Assembly: GCF_004786035.1 (NCBI RefSeq)
Contig: NZ_CP035088.1
Coordinates: 2,392,001-2,456,000 of the forward strand
DNA from: Pseudomonas viciae
Lineage (GTDB): Bacteria > Pseudomonadota > Gammaproteobacteria > Pseudomonadales > Pseudomonadaceae
DNA length: 64,000 bases
Reading direction: 5' to 3'
The notes below the pieces were generated by a model. The model ran no database searches and was not told the DNA's origin. It saw only the letters and a list, made by a program, of their open reading frames with translations. Below, one piece after another: positions 44,371 to 54,114 of this stretch. A program made the position numbers and the translations under genes. Positions within the stretch are counted from its first letter, which is position 1; the number at the start of each line of letters is the position of its first letter.

Positions 44371-46761
44371 ATGACCGTCAAGAAAAATATCTCGCTTTTG
44401 GTTGCCTCAGCTCTGTTGGGCATCCTGATCCTGGTCAGCCTCAGTCTTTATCTGATAGGCGGAGTCAGGAGCACCGCCAGCTATGCGCAAGTCAATACGG
44501 TGCCCAGCCTGCAGTTGCTGGAGCAAGTGGCCCTGACCTTGGCGGATAGCCATAGCCTGCAATGGCAGCGTCTGTCCGAACCTGTCGGTAGTCCCCTGCA
44601 AAGCGACAAGGAATCGGTGCTCCAGGCGCTGGATCGCTACCAGAAAGAGTTCGTCTCCGACAATCATGATGCGACGCTGCTAAGCGCCTTGCGCAGTGCG
44701 GTCAACGAATACAATCGAGGCACGGAACGTTTCGATAACGCCCTCAAGAATGCAGCCCCGCAAGCCCGTGGTTTGCTGCTCGACCTGGAGGTTGCCCGCG
44801 ACAAAGTCACTTCCGCCTTGGGTGATATGCGTCAGTACAACCTGGAGCTGGGGCGCAAAAATGCAGCGGTCGCGGCATCGACCGAACAGACCGCGATCTA
44901 CAGCATCGCCTCGATCGGTGGCGCCACCTTGCTGGTCATCGGCGTGATCGGTTTCTTCCTGGTACGCCGACTGCTCAGCGCGTTGGGGGGTGAACCCGAC
45001 GATGTACGGCTGCTGGCCGACCGGCTCGTGGCCGGGCAACTGGATGTGCGAGGCAACGGCAATGGCCCTGAACGTACCGGACTGTTGGGTTCCATGGATC
45101 GGCTGAACGGGACCCTGAATCAATTGATCAGCGAAATGAATCACATGTCCGCAGAGCATGACAAGGGCGACATCGACGTGCAGATCGATGCGGCACGCTT
45201 TGTTGGCAGCTATGGGCTGATGGCCCAAGGCATCAACGATATGGTCAGTGGTCATATCAGCGTCAAGAAGCAAGCCATGGCCTGCATCAAGTCGATCAGC
45301 GAAGGCGATCTGCAGGCGCCCCTGCAAGCATTTCCGGGCAAGAAAGCCTTTATCAACGTCACCATCGAACATCTGCGCAGCACCATCATGGCGCTGATCG
45401 AAGAGATGCGTCACATGTCGGACGAGCATGAGAAAGGCGACATCGACGTGCAGATCGACGTACAACGATTCCAAGGCTCGTACCGTCAGATTGCCCAGGG
45501 CATCAACGATATGGTCAATGGCCACATCAGCGTGAAAAAACAGGCCATGGCTTGCATACGTTCTTTCGGCGAAGGGGACCTGTCGGCACCATTGGCCCGC
45601 TTCCCCGGCAAAAAAGCCTTTATCAACGACAACATCGAACAACTGCGCAGCAACATCCAGGCGCTGATCGAAGACACTCAGATGCTGAGCGCGAATGCTG
45701 TGATCGGCAAACTCGATACCCGTGCCGACAGTACTCGCCATCAAGGTGATTTCCGCCGCATCGTGGCCGGAATCAACAGCACCCTGGACTCGATCGTTGC
45801 CCCCCTCAGCGAGGCGATGGAGGTCATGACGGCCCTGTCCAATGGAGACCTGACTCGCAGCGTCAAAGGTGATTACCAGGGCAGCCTGCAAGACCTGAAG
45901 AGTGCGGTCAACGAAACGGTGAGCAAGCTCTCGCAGATCATTGGCGAGGTGCGCAGTTCCGCCGATTCGCTGTCCAGCGCTTCGGAAGAGATTTCCGCCA
46001 CGGCCCAAAGCATCAGCCAATCGGCTTCGGTACAGGCTGCGTCGGTTGAAGAAACGTCGGCGTCGATGGAACAGATGTCGGCGTCGATTTCCCAGAACAC
46101 CGAGAACGCCAAAGTGACCGATGGCATGGCCGGCAAGGCGAGCAAGGAAGCGAGTGAGGGTGGACAGGCCGTCAAGGATACCGTCTCGGCCATGAAAACC
46201 ATCGCCGAGAAGATAGGGATCGTTGACTCGATTGCCTATCAGACGAACCTGCTGGCGCTCAACGCGGCCATCGAAGCGGCCCGGGCCGGCGAGCACGGCA
46301 AAGGCTTCGCGGTCGTCGCCGCCGAGGTGCGCAAGCTCGCCGAACGCAGCCAGGTCGCGGCGCAGGAAATCGGCCAGGTGGCCAAAAGCAGTGTTGCCCT
46401 GGCTGAACGGGCCGGCAATCTGCTCGATGAAATCGTGCCCTCGATCACCAAGACTTCCGACTTGGTTCAGGAGATCGCCGCTGCATCTGAAGAGCAGTCC
46501 ATCGGCTCGGAGCAGATCAATACTGCCATGTCGCAGATGAGCCAGATCACTCAGCAAAACGCTTCGGCTTCCGAAGAACTGGCCGCTACCGCTGAGGAAA
46601 TGAGTAGCCAGGCCGAACAGTTGCAGGAGTTGATGGGCTTTTTCACCCTGCACGGTCGGGTTGCGGTTGCCGCCGTACCTCGGGCCGCCTCTTCCAGTCT
46701 GAGCGGGATGCAAAGCAGTGAGCATACCCAGGAAGGCGGTTTCATCCGCTTCGGGAGTTGA
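44371..46761 (+). CDS. Chemoreceptor with a tandem poly-HAMP array
   Basis: A 796-residue MCP. A membrane helix at about 10-30, a helical periplasmic domain of the four-helix-bundle type to ~185 and a second helix at about 190-210 are followed by HAMP. Two near-identical ~90-residue HAMP-type units (GDIDVQID ... [19 protein letters not shown] ... FPGKKAFIN) and a third, diverged unit come next. The signalling hairpin ([24 protein letters not shown]) ends the core. There is no CheR-binding pentapeptide; the tail reads [12 protein letters not shown] precedes ATG 44371. Confidence 0.9.
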   Translation: MTVKKNISLLVASALLGILILVSLSLYLIGGVRSTASYAQVNTVPSLQLLEQVALTLADSHSLQWQRLSEPVGSPLQSDKESVLQALDRYQKEFVSDNHDATLLSALRSAVNEYNRGTERFDNALKNAAPQARGLLLDLEVARDKVTSALGDMRQYNLELGRKNAAVAASTEQTAIYSIASIGGATLLVIGVIGFFLVRRLLSALGGEPDDVRLLADRLVAGQLDVRGNGNGPERTGLLGSMDRLNGTLNQLISEMNHMSAEHDKGDIDVQIDAARFVGSYGLMAQGINDMVSGHISVKKQAMACIKSISEGDLQAPLQAFPGKKAFINVTIEHLRSTIMALIEEMRHMSDEHEKGDIDVQIDVQRFQGSYRQIAQGINDMVNGHISVKKQAMACIRSFGEGDLSAPLARFPGKKAFINDNIEQLRSNIQALIEDTQMLSANAVIGKLDTRADSTRHQGDFRRIVAGINSTLDSIVAPLSEAMEVMTALSNGDLTRSVKGDYQGSLQDLKSAVNETVSKLSQIIGEVRSSADSLSSASEEISATAQSISQSASVQAASVEETSASMEQMSASISQNTENAKVTDGMAGKASKEASEGGQAVKDTVSAMKTIAEKIGIVDSIAYQTNLLALNAAIEAARAGEHGKGFAVVAAEVRKLAERSQVAAQEIGQVAKSSVALAERAGNLLDEIVPSITKTSDLVQEIAAASEEQSIGSEQINTAMSQMSQITQQNASASEELAATAEEMSSQAEQLQELMGFFTLHGRVAVAAVPRAASSSLSGMQSSEHTQEGGFIRFGS
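45141..45680 (+). repeat. Tandem 270-base repeat encoding HAMP-type units
   Basis: TCACATGTC recurs at 45141 and 45411, exactly 270 bases (90 codons) apart, and the sequences stay closely similar through AAGAAAGCCTTTATCAACG-like stretches in both copies. It is an in-frame duplication within the poly-HAMP chemoreceptor gene. Confidence 0.85.
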
Positions 46762-46764
46762 GAC

Positions 46765-47277
46765 ATGGAAGCTGCAGTCTTCAGCCATTTCGAGCATGCG
46801 CCGCAGAGTCCGTGTGACAGCGATTTCCTGCAGTTCCTGACATTCGTATCCGCCAGGGAGGTTTATGCAATCGATACCTTGTGCGTGCGCGAGATTATCG
46901 AGTATGGCCAGGTGACAAGCGTTCCGATGATGCCGGATTTCATTCGGGGGGTGATCAATCTGCGTGGGGCGGTGGTACCGGTGATCGATCTGCAGGCGCG
47001 CTTCAGCAAGGGCGCCACGCAGCAAGGCAACAGGACCTGCATCGTTATCCTGGAACTGGTTCAGGACGGCGAGCCGCAAGTGCTGGGTATCGTAGTCGAC
47101 TCGGTGAGCGAGGTGATCGAAATAGAGTTGGCCGACATCAAGGCCGCGCCGGCGATCGGAAACCGGATCCGTGAAGACTTTATTCGAGGGATGGTCAAGG
47201 TGCGAGGGGCGTTCCTGACTGTGCTTCAGATCGACCAGGTGCTGTGTGTCAGCGAGATCGCCAGCCAGTTGCACTGA
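46765..47277 (+). CDS. cheW: CheW coupling protein (first copy)
   Basis: A 170-residue CheW domain: FLTFVSAREVYAIDTLCVREII, VPMMPDFIRGVINLRGAVVPVIDL and a late GMVKVRGAFLTVLQIDQVL. It links receptors to CheA. It starts 3 bases after the poly-HAMP MCP gene. A second CheW follows, so two receptor types or two array forms may be served. Which CheW couples which receptor cannot be read from sequence. Confidence 0.92.
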   Translation: MEAAVFSHFEHAPQSPCDSDFLQFLTFVSAREVYAIDTLCVREIIEYGQVTSVPMMPDFIRGVINLRGAVVPVIDLQARFSKGATQQGNRTCIVILELVQDGEPQVLGIVVDSVSEVIEIELADIKAAPAIGNRIREDFIRGMVKVRGAFLTVLQIDQVLCVSEIASQLH

Positions 47278-47352
47278 GGTGTAGCGCTCAGGCGTGCCTA
47301 CATTGTCTTGAGAGGGAGGCTGCCGTCTACGGTGGATCCCGAGGAGTGAACC

Positions 47353-47877
47353 ATGTCCATATCCGCCTCGCGCCTGCCGGCCCCAGGGACGACAGCGCCA
47401 CAGTACCTGACCTTCAGTGTGGGCCAGGAGATGTTTGCGGTCGGTACCCTGTGCGTACGGGAAATTGTCGAATACGGTCCGATTACCCCGTTGCCGATGG
47501 CGCCGCCGAAGGTTCGCGGCATCACCAATCTGCGTGGAGCGGCCATTCCAGTACTGGACCTCGGGCTGTGTTTTGGGGGCACCCAGACCCTGGCAAATCC
47601 ACGTACCTGCATCGTCATGCTGGAGGTCCACGGCAGCGGCGGCGCAGGCCTGGTGGGCATCGTCGTGGACGCCGTCAGCGAAGTGCTGGAGATCCCGGCC
47701 GAACAGATCGAGCCGGCCCCGGCACTGCAGGGGCGCCTCAGCCCTGCATTTGTGGTGGGGATCGGCAAACTCAGCGACCGTTTTGTCTTGCTGCTGGATA
47801 TCGAGCACATGCTCAGTAGCGATGACTGGTCGACGCTGCTCCCTTCGAACATCGACGCAGACGGGCTGAGACCATGA
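47353..47877 (+). CDS. cheW: CheW coupling protein (second copy)
   Basis: A 174-residue CheW domain: QYLTFSVGQEMFAVGTLCVREIV, LPMAPPKVRGITNLRGAAIPVLDL and late FVLLLDIEHML. It is clearly a paralogue of the upstream copy, with an extra glycine-rich segment (HGSGGAGL). It overlaps the CheR gene by 4 bases. GAGGAG is 6-7 bases before ATG 47353. Confidence 0.92.
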   Translation: MSISASRLPAPGTTAPQYLTFSVGQEMFAVGTLCVREIVEYGPITPLPMAPPKVRGITNLRGAAIPVLDLGLCFGGTQTLANPRTCIVMLEVHGSGGAGLVGIVVDAVSEVLEIPAEQIEPAPALQGRLSPAFVVGIGKLSDRFVLLLDIEHMLSSDDWSTLLPSNIDADGLRP

Positions 47878-48677
47878 ATGTCGTTCTCTCCGACAACGAG
47901 TTCCAGCAGTTTCGGGCAATGATTCATGAAATTGCCGGGATCAGCTTGTCGGTTGCCAAGAAACAGCTGGTCAGTGGCCGTCTGGCCAAGCGTTTGCAGT
48001 TTTTCAACCTGACCACCTACGGCAGCTATTACCGCTTGCTGATGAAGGACCGGACCGAGTTGCAAATGGCGGTGGACTTGCTGACCACTAACGAAACCTA
48101 CTTTTTCCGCGAACCCAAGCATTTTGAGTTTCTGCGCCATGTGGTTCTCCCTGAGCTTCGTGGGAATGGCCCGGTGCGCATCTGGAGTGGTGCCTGTTCC
48201 ACGGGAGAAGAACCCTACACCCTGGCCATGGTGCTGGCCGACAGCCTGGGCACCAGGCCATGGGAGATCCTCGCTTCCGACATCAGTAACCGCGTGCTGG
48301 AAAAAGCCCAGGGTGGACGCTACCCACTCGATGGTATCCGCGGCATTCCCGAGGCGCTGTTGAACAAGTACTGCTTGAGGGGCGTGGGCTGCAACAACGG
48401 CATTTTCATGGTGGATCGCGCGTTGGCGTCACGGATGACGTTCACGTCGATCAACTTGAACAATGCGCTGCCTTCAGTGGGGCAGTTCGACGTGATCTTC
48501 CTGCGCAATGTGATGATCTATTTCGATAACCAGACCAAGTCCGAGGTGGTCAAGCGTTTGAGCAAACACCTGAGGCCAGGCGGCTATTTCATCGTGAGCC
48601 ATTCAGAGAGCCTGAATGGCATCAGTGATGAATTGCAGTTGGTCAAACCTTCCATCTACCGCAAACCGGACGCTTGA
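47874..48677 (+). CDS. cheR: CheR chemoreceptor methyltransferase
   Basis: A 267-residue SAM-dependent methyltransferase. The N-terminal helical domain (FQQFRAMIHEIAGISL, LLTTNETYFFREPKHF) is followed by the SAM-binding part with WSGACSTGEEPYTLAM and FDVIFLRNVMIYF. It methylates receptor glutamates. There is no pentapeptide tether on the receptors of this operon, so it should act without tethering. It overlaps the second CheW gene by 4 bases. Confidence 0.93.
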   Translation: MNVVLSDNEFQQFRAMIHEIAGISLSVAKKQLVSGRLAKRLQFFNLTTYGSYYRLLMKDRTELQMAVDLLTTNETYFFREPKHFEFLRHVVLPELRGNGPVRIWSGACSTGEEPYTLAMVLADSLGTRPWEILASDISNRVLEKAQGGRYPLDGIRGIPEALLNKYCLRGVGCNNGIFMVDRALASRMTFTSINLNNALPSVGQFDVIFLRNVMIYFDNQTKSEVVKRLSKHLRPGGYFIVSHSESLNGISDELQLVKPSIYRKPDA

Positions 48678-48678
48678 A

Positions 48679-49191
48679 ATGGGCCGGGTGATCGAATGTT
48701 TCTTGCAGCCCGGTGACGTGGCGTTCGGAGGCCGCCAAACGCGCCTGTGTACCGTGCTGGGCTCCTGTGTCGCACTGGTGTTCTGGCATCCGCAACGCTT
48801 GTTGGGCGGCATGTGTCATTACATGTTGCCTCGTCGTGGGGCGCATGGCGCGGGACACCTGAACGGACGTTACGCAGCCGATGCGTTGGCGCTGCTGTTC
48901 GAGTGCATTCACCGCGCGGGGGCCCGGCCCGAGCAGTTCGAGGTGAGCCTTTTTGGTGGGGCTGACATGTTTCCCGGGGTAAAGCGCGGTAACGGTATCG
49001 GGATTGGCCAACAGAATGTCGATGCCGCCAGAAGCCTGATACAGGCCCATGGGTTGCAATGCCGGGTTTATCACGTAGGTGGCCGGGGCCATCGCCACCT
49101 GGTGTTCGATGTGGGTACCGGACGCCTTCAACTCAATCATGCCGATTCCGTACTTAAAGTAACCGAATCGCCCAAGAGTAATGCCAGATGA
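48679..49191 (+). CDS. cheD: CheD receptor glutamine deamidase
   Basis: A 170-residue CheD. The catalytic Cys30 is in VLGSCVALV and His47 in GGMCHYMLP, followed by the FGGAD block and the GIGQQNV segment. It deamidates receptor glutamines and may bind CheY- or CheC-like partners. ATG 48679 follows the CheR stop after one base and the gene overlaps CheB by 4 bases, so translation is coupled. The presence of CheD agrees with an F7-like chemosensory class. Confidence 0.92.
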   Translation: MGRVIECFLQPGDVAFGGRQTRLCTVLGSCVALVFWHPQRLLGGMCHYMLPRRGAHGAGHLNGRYAADALALLFECIHRAGARPEQFEVSLFGGADMFPGVKRGNGIGIGQQNVDAARSLIQAHGLQCRVYHVGGRGHRHLVFDVGTGRLQLNHADSVLKVTESPKSNAR

Positions 49192-50264
49192 CGGATATCA
49201 AGGTGTTGATCGTTGATGATTCGGCGGTGGTGCGCCAGGTGCTGAGCGCGACCCTGAACCAGGCCAGCGGTATCCAGGTGATCGATGTTGCCGTCGATCC
49301 GGTGTATGCCATGGAGAAGATGAGCAGGCAATGGCCTGACGTGATCGTGCTGGACGTCGAGATGCCACGAATGGACGGCATTACCTTCCTGAAAAAACTG
49401 ATGGCGCAAAAGCCCACACCGGTGGTGATCTGTTCGACGCTGACCGAGAAGGGCGCCAAGACCACCTTGCAGGCACTGGCGGCCGGTGCCGTCAGTATCG
49501 TCACTAAGCCACAGTCCAACCTGCGACAGTTCCTGACTGAAAGCGCGGACGATCTGGTCCAGGCCGTCAGGGCCGCGGCAAAGGCCAACCTGCGGCGTGT
49601 AGGGGGGGCTCGGGCGCCTGTTGAGGTGCCACCCCGGCTCAGTGCCGACTCGATCCTGTCTCCCGCGAACGTGGCCATGGCCCGCACGACTGAAAACATC
49701 GTTGCCATTGGCACTTCCACCGGCGGCACGCAGGCCCTGGAACAGGTACTCCAAGGGTTGCCGCGGGTGTGTCCGGGCATCGTCGTGGTGCAGCACATGC
49801 CAGAGAAGTTTACCGCCGCGTTCGCCGAGCGCCTCAATCACGTTTGCGAGATCGAGGTGCGCGAGGCTGTACAGGGCGATCGCATCATCCCCGGGCGCGC
49901 GCTGATCGCACCCGGTGGAACCCACATGCTGGTCAAGCGCAGTGGTGCCCAGTATCAGGTGGATATCGTGCAGGGGCCGCCTGTCAGTCGGCATCGACCC
50001 TCGGTGGATGTGCTGTTCCGTTCGGTCGCTCGTAGCGCGGGCAGCAATGCCCTTGGCATCATCATGACGGGCATGGGGGATGATGGTGCTCGCGGCCTCA
50101 AGGAAATGCGCGATGCCGGCGCAAGGACCCTGGGCCAGGATGAAGACTCTTGTGTCGTGTATGGAATGCCACGCGAGGCCTTGAAGCTGGGAGCGGTCGA
50201 GCGCGAGTTGCCACTGGAGCAGATTGCTGCGGCCATCCTTGGCGTTCGCGGACCTCATCCCTGA
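49188..50264 (+). CDS. cheB: CheB receptor methylesterase
   Basis: A 358-residue protein. The receiver has D56 ([11 protein letters not shown]) and the C-terminal esterase has the triad S177 (GTSTGG), H203 (VQHMPE) and an Asp in [10 protein letters not shown]. It demethylates receptors when phosphorylated by CheA. It is the last gene of the operon, 15 bases before the stop of the convergent NarL-like regulator gene. Confidence 0.93.
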   Translation: MTDIKVLIVDDSAVVRQVLSATLNQASGIQVIDVAVDPVYAMEKMSRQWPDVIVLDVEMPRMDGITFLKKLMAQKPTPVVICSTLTEKGAKTTLQALAAGAVSIVTKPQSNLRQFLTESADDLVQAVRAAAKANLRRVGGARAPVEVPPRLSADSILSPANVAMARTTENIVAIGTSTGGTQALEQVLQGLPRVCPGIVVVQHMPEKFTAAFAERLNHVCEIEVREAVQGDRIIPGRALIAPGGTHMLVKRSGAQYQVDIVQGPPVSRHRPSVDVLFRSVARSAGSNALGIIMTGMGDDGARGLKEMRDAGARTLGQDEDSCVVYGMPREALKLGAVERELPLEQIAAAILGVRGPHP

Positions 50265-50279
50265 GAGCGCGCCGTCGTT

Positions 50280-50909
50280 TCAGACCAGGCCTTCATTCAA
50301 GGCGTAGCGCACCAGGTCTGTGCTGGTGGCAAAGCACATCTTCTCCATCAGTCGAGTCTTGTGGGTGCTGACGGTTTTATTGCTGATCACCAGTTGTTCG
50401 GCGATCTGGTTGACGCTCAGCCCCTGCGCCAGCATGCGCAGGATCTGGAATTCACGCGAGGTCAGGCTCTGCGAAGCGTTATCGGGCGTCACACCGCTGC
50501 TCTGCAATGCGATCTGTTCGGCCAGTTGTGGATCGAGGTAGCGTGCGCCGGTGCTCACCTTGCGGATGGCAGCCAGCAGCGCTTCCGGGTCGCGGTCCTT
50601 GGTCATGTAGCCCGAGGCGCCGGCGCGCAGGGCACGTTGGGCGATGTGGGCTTCATTGTGCATGCTCAGGATGAGCATTGGCAGCTTGGGGTAATGGGCG
50701 TGGATACGGCCGATCAGATCCTCGCCACTGGAACCGGGCATGGTCATGTCGAGCAGGAGCACATCGACTTCGGTATGGCGCAACAACTCCAGGACCTGGG
50801 CTCCATTCTCCGCTTCCGCCACCACGGAAAAGTCCTTTACCAGCGCGAACAATTGCTTGAGGCCTTCGCGCATGATCGTGTGATCGTCGGCCACCATTAA
50901 ACGGATCAT
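50280..50909 (-). CDS. NarL/FixJ-type response regulator
   Basis: A 209-residue regulator. The receiver (VADDHTIMREGLKQL, LLLDMTMPGSSGED) is followed by a LuxR-type HTH (LTSREFQILRMLAQGLSVNQIAEQLVISNKTVSTH). The gene overlaps the upstream kinase gene by 4 bases (50906-50909), so the two form one two-component system. Its target genes are unknown; it converges on the chemosensory operon but is not part of it. Confidence 0.93.
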   Translation of the reverse strand: MIRLMVADDHTIMREGLKQLFALVKDFSVVAEAENGAQVLELLRHTEVDVLLLDMTMPGSSGEDLIGRIHAHYPKLPMLILSMHNEAHIAQRALRAGASGYMTKDRDPEALLAAIRKVSTGARYLDPQLAEQIALQSSGVTPDNASQSLTSREFQILRMLAQGLSVNQIAEQLVISNKTVSTHKTRLMEKMCFATSTDLVRYALNEGLV

Positions 50910-53902
50910 GAGTCTTGACTCCTTGAAACAGGTACGCGCAGTTGAACAGTAGTACCGCAGCCGATGCTGCTGGATATGGTGGTGGTTCCTCCCAAAGTCA
51001 GGCCCCGTTCGCGCATTCCCAGCAAACCGAGGGTCCTGGACGATTGTCCGCGTTGCTCAAAGCCTTTGCCGTTGTCGGTGATTTCCAGCGACCAGCCATT
51101 CTCGCCTTGCTCAAACGTGATGTCGACCCGAGTGGCTTCGGCGTGCCGGGCAATGTTGGTCAGCGACTCCTGGGCGATGCGAAATGCAGCTGTTGCGCTG
51201 GCATCGTCCAGACGGATTTTCTGCGGATGAATCTGCAGGTTGCAGTCGATGCCCCATTGCTGTTTGAACGTGTCGGTCAGCCATTCCAGTGACGCGGCGA
51301 TGCCCATGTTGAGGATGGAAGGGCGCAGGCTGGTGGAAATGTTCCTGACCACCTGCACCGTTTGGTCGATCAGTTGCAGCAGGCGTGCGACTTGTTCACT
51401 GAGCTGGGGCAGTTGCTCGCCATACTGGAAGCGTAGCAGCGAAGTACCCATGCGTATCGCGGTCAGATGTTGTCCGAGTTCATCATGGATTTCCTGCGCA
51501 ATCAGCTTGCGTTCCTCTTCCCGTGCACTTTCCCGACTGGACATCAATTGGCGCAGTTGCTGGTTGAGCGATGCCAGGCGCAGTTCGGCCAGGCGCAGCT
51601 GGGATATATCGCGAACGACAGCCAGCACAGTGGCAATTTTTCCCTGAATGTCCTGCTCGGGAACGAGACTGATGTGATAGACGCGTTGCAGTCGATGTTG
51701 CTCGGCGAGCACATATTCATGCTCCAGGGGCTGGCCCTTTTCCACCGCTTCGATGACTGCTGCACTGAATAATTGGCTCTGCAGGTTTTTCGGCAGAATC
51801 TCGAGCAGATCCTTGTGCAGCAAGTCGATTTGCGGGCGATCCAACCAGGCTTCCAGTGCCGGATTGACGAACAGCAGTTCTCCCGTGCGACTGAGTCGTG
51901 CAATACCATCCGGAGAGTTCTCGACCAATGTGCCGATTTCCTGCTGCCGCGCCAGTTCGTTGCGCTGGGCCTCCCGGATATCGGTAATGTTGCGAGCAAT
52001 GCACACCAGGCGATGCCAGCGCCCATTCGAGTCGGCTACGGGTACCAGGTTGAAATGGACAACGAGTGAGCGCTGGCCGCAAGGCAACTGTGCATCCAGC
52101 TCGATGGGGGCTCCCACGGCAATGCAGTGAAGGCAGATCGCCTCGATGATATTGGCGACTTCTTTTTCCAGGCACTGGCCCAACGGTTGGCCGATCATGT
52201 CCGAATGACTTTTGGCGAGCATCTCGCACAGCTTTGGATTGGCTTCCAGGCAACTGAGTTGCTGGTCGGCATCCACGGCGAGCAGGCAAAGCATGTCTTG
52301 CGAATGGTCGAAGACTTCACGGTAACGACGTTCGCTTTGCGCCAGGTGGCTGTGGGCGGAGCTGCGCTCCCACGCGATGGCGCCAATATGACTGGCCATT
52401 TGTGCATGCTTGCGGTCCTGTTCGCTCAGCTGGCTTTCACCGCAGACGAACAACAGGATGGCGCCCATCGTGATACCGGTCTGATTGACCACCGGTTCTA
52501 CCCAGCAACCTTGATAACCTGCCTGCAAGGCGGGCTGGCTGAAAGCGAGATCCGGAGCATCGCTCCTCAAATCACGAATGAAGTGATGGTGCTCGAACAG
52601 TTCGGGATGTCGATCAAGATCTTCGGCCAGGCAGGTTTCAATCGAGGAGGTGCCTGCGGCGCACGCGCGAAGGGGATCGTCGCCGGGTACTGGCTTGAAA
52701 GCCATGGCGTTACGAAATTCAGGCGTCAGAATCTCCAGGTAGGCGCTGAGCAGCGGCAGCACCTCGAGCAGCGTGTCGTTAGTGACCATCTTTTGAAAGA
52801 TGGCAGAGCGTGCATTTTCGGCGCGCTCCTGCCGGCGCAACGCGCTGATATCCTGGGCCGTGACAAGTACCCCGCAAAGCTCGCCTGTTTCGTCATGCTC
52901 CGGCGTCAGGTTGCACAGGAAATCCCCGGAACGACCTGAATGCGAGTTTCTGTTTTCCAGCAGGAACGTGTTCGCTGCACCGGTCGATAACGTGAGTTTT
53001 ACTTGCGTGCGAAAGTACTCGTCGAGCGGATCGGGTGTCGAGGTACGTTCCGTGATGTGCGTATTGGGAAAGCCGCGAGCGCGTTCAAGCTCGGGGTTGG
53101 CATAGATCTGTTGTCCAAGCCGGTTGTAGCGAAGGATGATGCTTTGTGAGTTTTTAGCCAGTGAAAGGTATTTTTTTTCGTTATTGAACAATGCCTGGCG
53201 CAGGGCAAGATGTTCACTGATGTCTTCCAGCTGCGATACAAAGTAAAGCGCTTGGGCTTGGGAGTTACGGGCGATGCCTACCGTCAAGCGTGCCCACAGG
53301 GTGCTGCCGTCTTTACGAATATAGCGTTTTTCCAGGGTCAGGCTGGTGCGTTGGCCCTGGATGAGCCTGTGTAATTCGTCCTTACTGACATCTGCGTCGT
53401 CCGGATGAGTCAAGCGCTGGAAAGACGTGGCGCGGAGTTCTTCTTCGGTGTAGCCGAGCATCTGGCACAGCATTCGATTGGCAGCGATCCATTCACCGCT
53501 CATTCGCAGTAAGGCCAGGCCCGTGCCGGCGGAGTCGAATGCCAGGCGATAATCCTGTTCGGCAAGGTGAACGTGTTCGGCGCGGCGGATCTTTATCAGG
53601 TACGTGGACTGATGTGCTTTGTAGTCGAGCTTCACATTCAGTGTGTCGCCATTGGACGACATACTTTGGAAATGCCAGTTCCCCTTCAGTCGTGCATGGG
53701 TGAGGTGCTGCTCAAACGTCAGCGGCTTGAGAGAAAACAGGGAGGGCAAGGGGGCAAGGGAGGCGGCGGTCTCGCTTAGCCCTAACAATGCACTGGCGCA
53801 GTCATCCATGATGAGTAGCGCCCCATGGACATCCAGCAACAATACACCCACATCATCCGCGTCCTGCGTGAACGGCGCTGCTACCGCCATGGCTGAATCC
53901 AT
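50906..53902 (-). CDS. Cytoplasmic multi-PAS/GAF sensor kinase of the NarX/HisKA_3 type
   Basis: A 998-residue protein without a clear membrane helix. About five PAS domains (motifs FDSAGTGLALL, NPELERARG, FDHSQDMLCL, ENSPDGIARL and neighbours) and one GAF-like region (~425-560) precede a HisKA_3 dimer domain with EIHDELGQH and a HATPase with TNIARHAEATRV and GLLGMRERG. It phosphorylates the NarL-like regulator in the same operon. The string of PAS domains suggests redox, light or small-molecule sensing in the cytoplasm. Start 53902 has AGAGG 9 bases upstream; ATG 53911 is an alternative. Confidence 0.9.
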   Translation of the reverse strand: MDSAMAVAAPFTQDADDVGVLLLDVHGALLIMDDCASALLGLSETAASLAPLPSLFSLKPLTFEQHLTHARLKGNWHFQSMSSNGDTLNVKLDYKAHQSTYLIKIRRAEHVHLAEQDYRLAFDSAGTGLALLRMSGEWIAANRMLCQMLGYTEEELRATSFQRLTHPDDADVSKDELHRLIQGQRTSLTLEKRYIRKDGSTLWARLTVGIARNSQAQALYFVSQLEDISEHLALRQALFNNEKKYLSLAKNSQSIILRYNRLGQQIYANPELERARGFPNTHITERTSTPDPLDEYFRTQVKLTLSTGAANTFLLENRNSHSGRSGDFLCNLTPEHDETGELCGVLVTAQDISALRRQERAENARSAIFQKMVTNDTLLEVLPLLSAYLEILTPEFRNAMAFKPVPGDDPLRACAAGTSSIETCLAEDLDRHPELFEHHHFIRDLRSDAPDLAFSQPALQAGYQGCWVEPVVNQTGITMGAILLFVCGESQLSEQDRKHAQMASHIGAIAWERSSAHSHLAQSERRYREVFDHSQDMLCLLAVDADQQLSCLEANPKLCEMLAKSHSDMIGQPLGQCLEKEVANIIEAICLHCIAVGAPIELDAQLPCGQRSLVVHFNLVPVADSNGRWHRLVCIARNITDIREAQRNELARQQEIGTLVENSPDGIARLSRTGELLFVNPALEAWLDRPQIDLLHKDLLEILPKNLQSQLFSAAVIEAVEKGQPLEHEYVLAEQHRLQRVYHISLVPEQDIQGKIATVLAVVRDISQLRLAELRLASLNQQLRQLMSSRESAREEERKLIAQEIHDELGQHLTAIRMGTSLLRFQYGEQLPQLSEQVARLLQLIDQTVQVVRNISTSLRPSILNMGIAASLEWLTDTFKQQWGIDCNLQIHPQKIRLDDASATAAFRIAQESLTNIARHAEATRVDITFEQGENGWSLEITDNGKGFEQRGQSSRTLGLLGMRERGLTLGGTTTISSSIGCGTTVQLRVPVSRSQDS

Positions 53903-54090
53903 TCGCCTCATCCTCTGGTAACCCGCTCTTGAGCATAGCTTAAGTCGTTGGGAACGAAATCGAGTGTTCGACTATGGTCATAAGGCTGTCCACGGGTTTT
54001 TGATCGATGCTTGCCGTACCCGCAAGGTTGTTCTGCTGGCGGACGAAAGGAGAGGGTTCCCTTGGACAGAAATCAAGGATGAGACCACAA

Positions 54091-54109
54091 TGATGTCACT
54101 GTGACATCA
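54091..54109. promoter_or_regulatory. Perfect 9-base inverted repeat before a sensor-kinase gene
   Basis: TGATGTCAC and GTGACATCA face each other around one central T (54091-54109), ending 5 bases before the GTG start of the membrane kinase. It could be an operator for a TGTCA-type regulator. As RNA the 1-base loop makes a good hairpin unlikely, so DNA binding is favoured. Confidence 0.55.
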
Positions 54110-54114
54110 ATTGT

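Noticed and set aside
44680..47919. 1079-codon antisense frame over the MCP and CheW genes
   Set aside because: It is antisense to conserved chemoreceptor and CheW genes and has no protein features.
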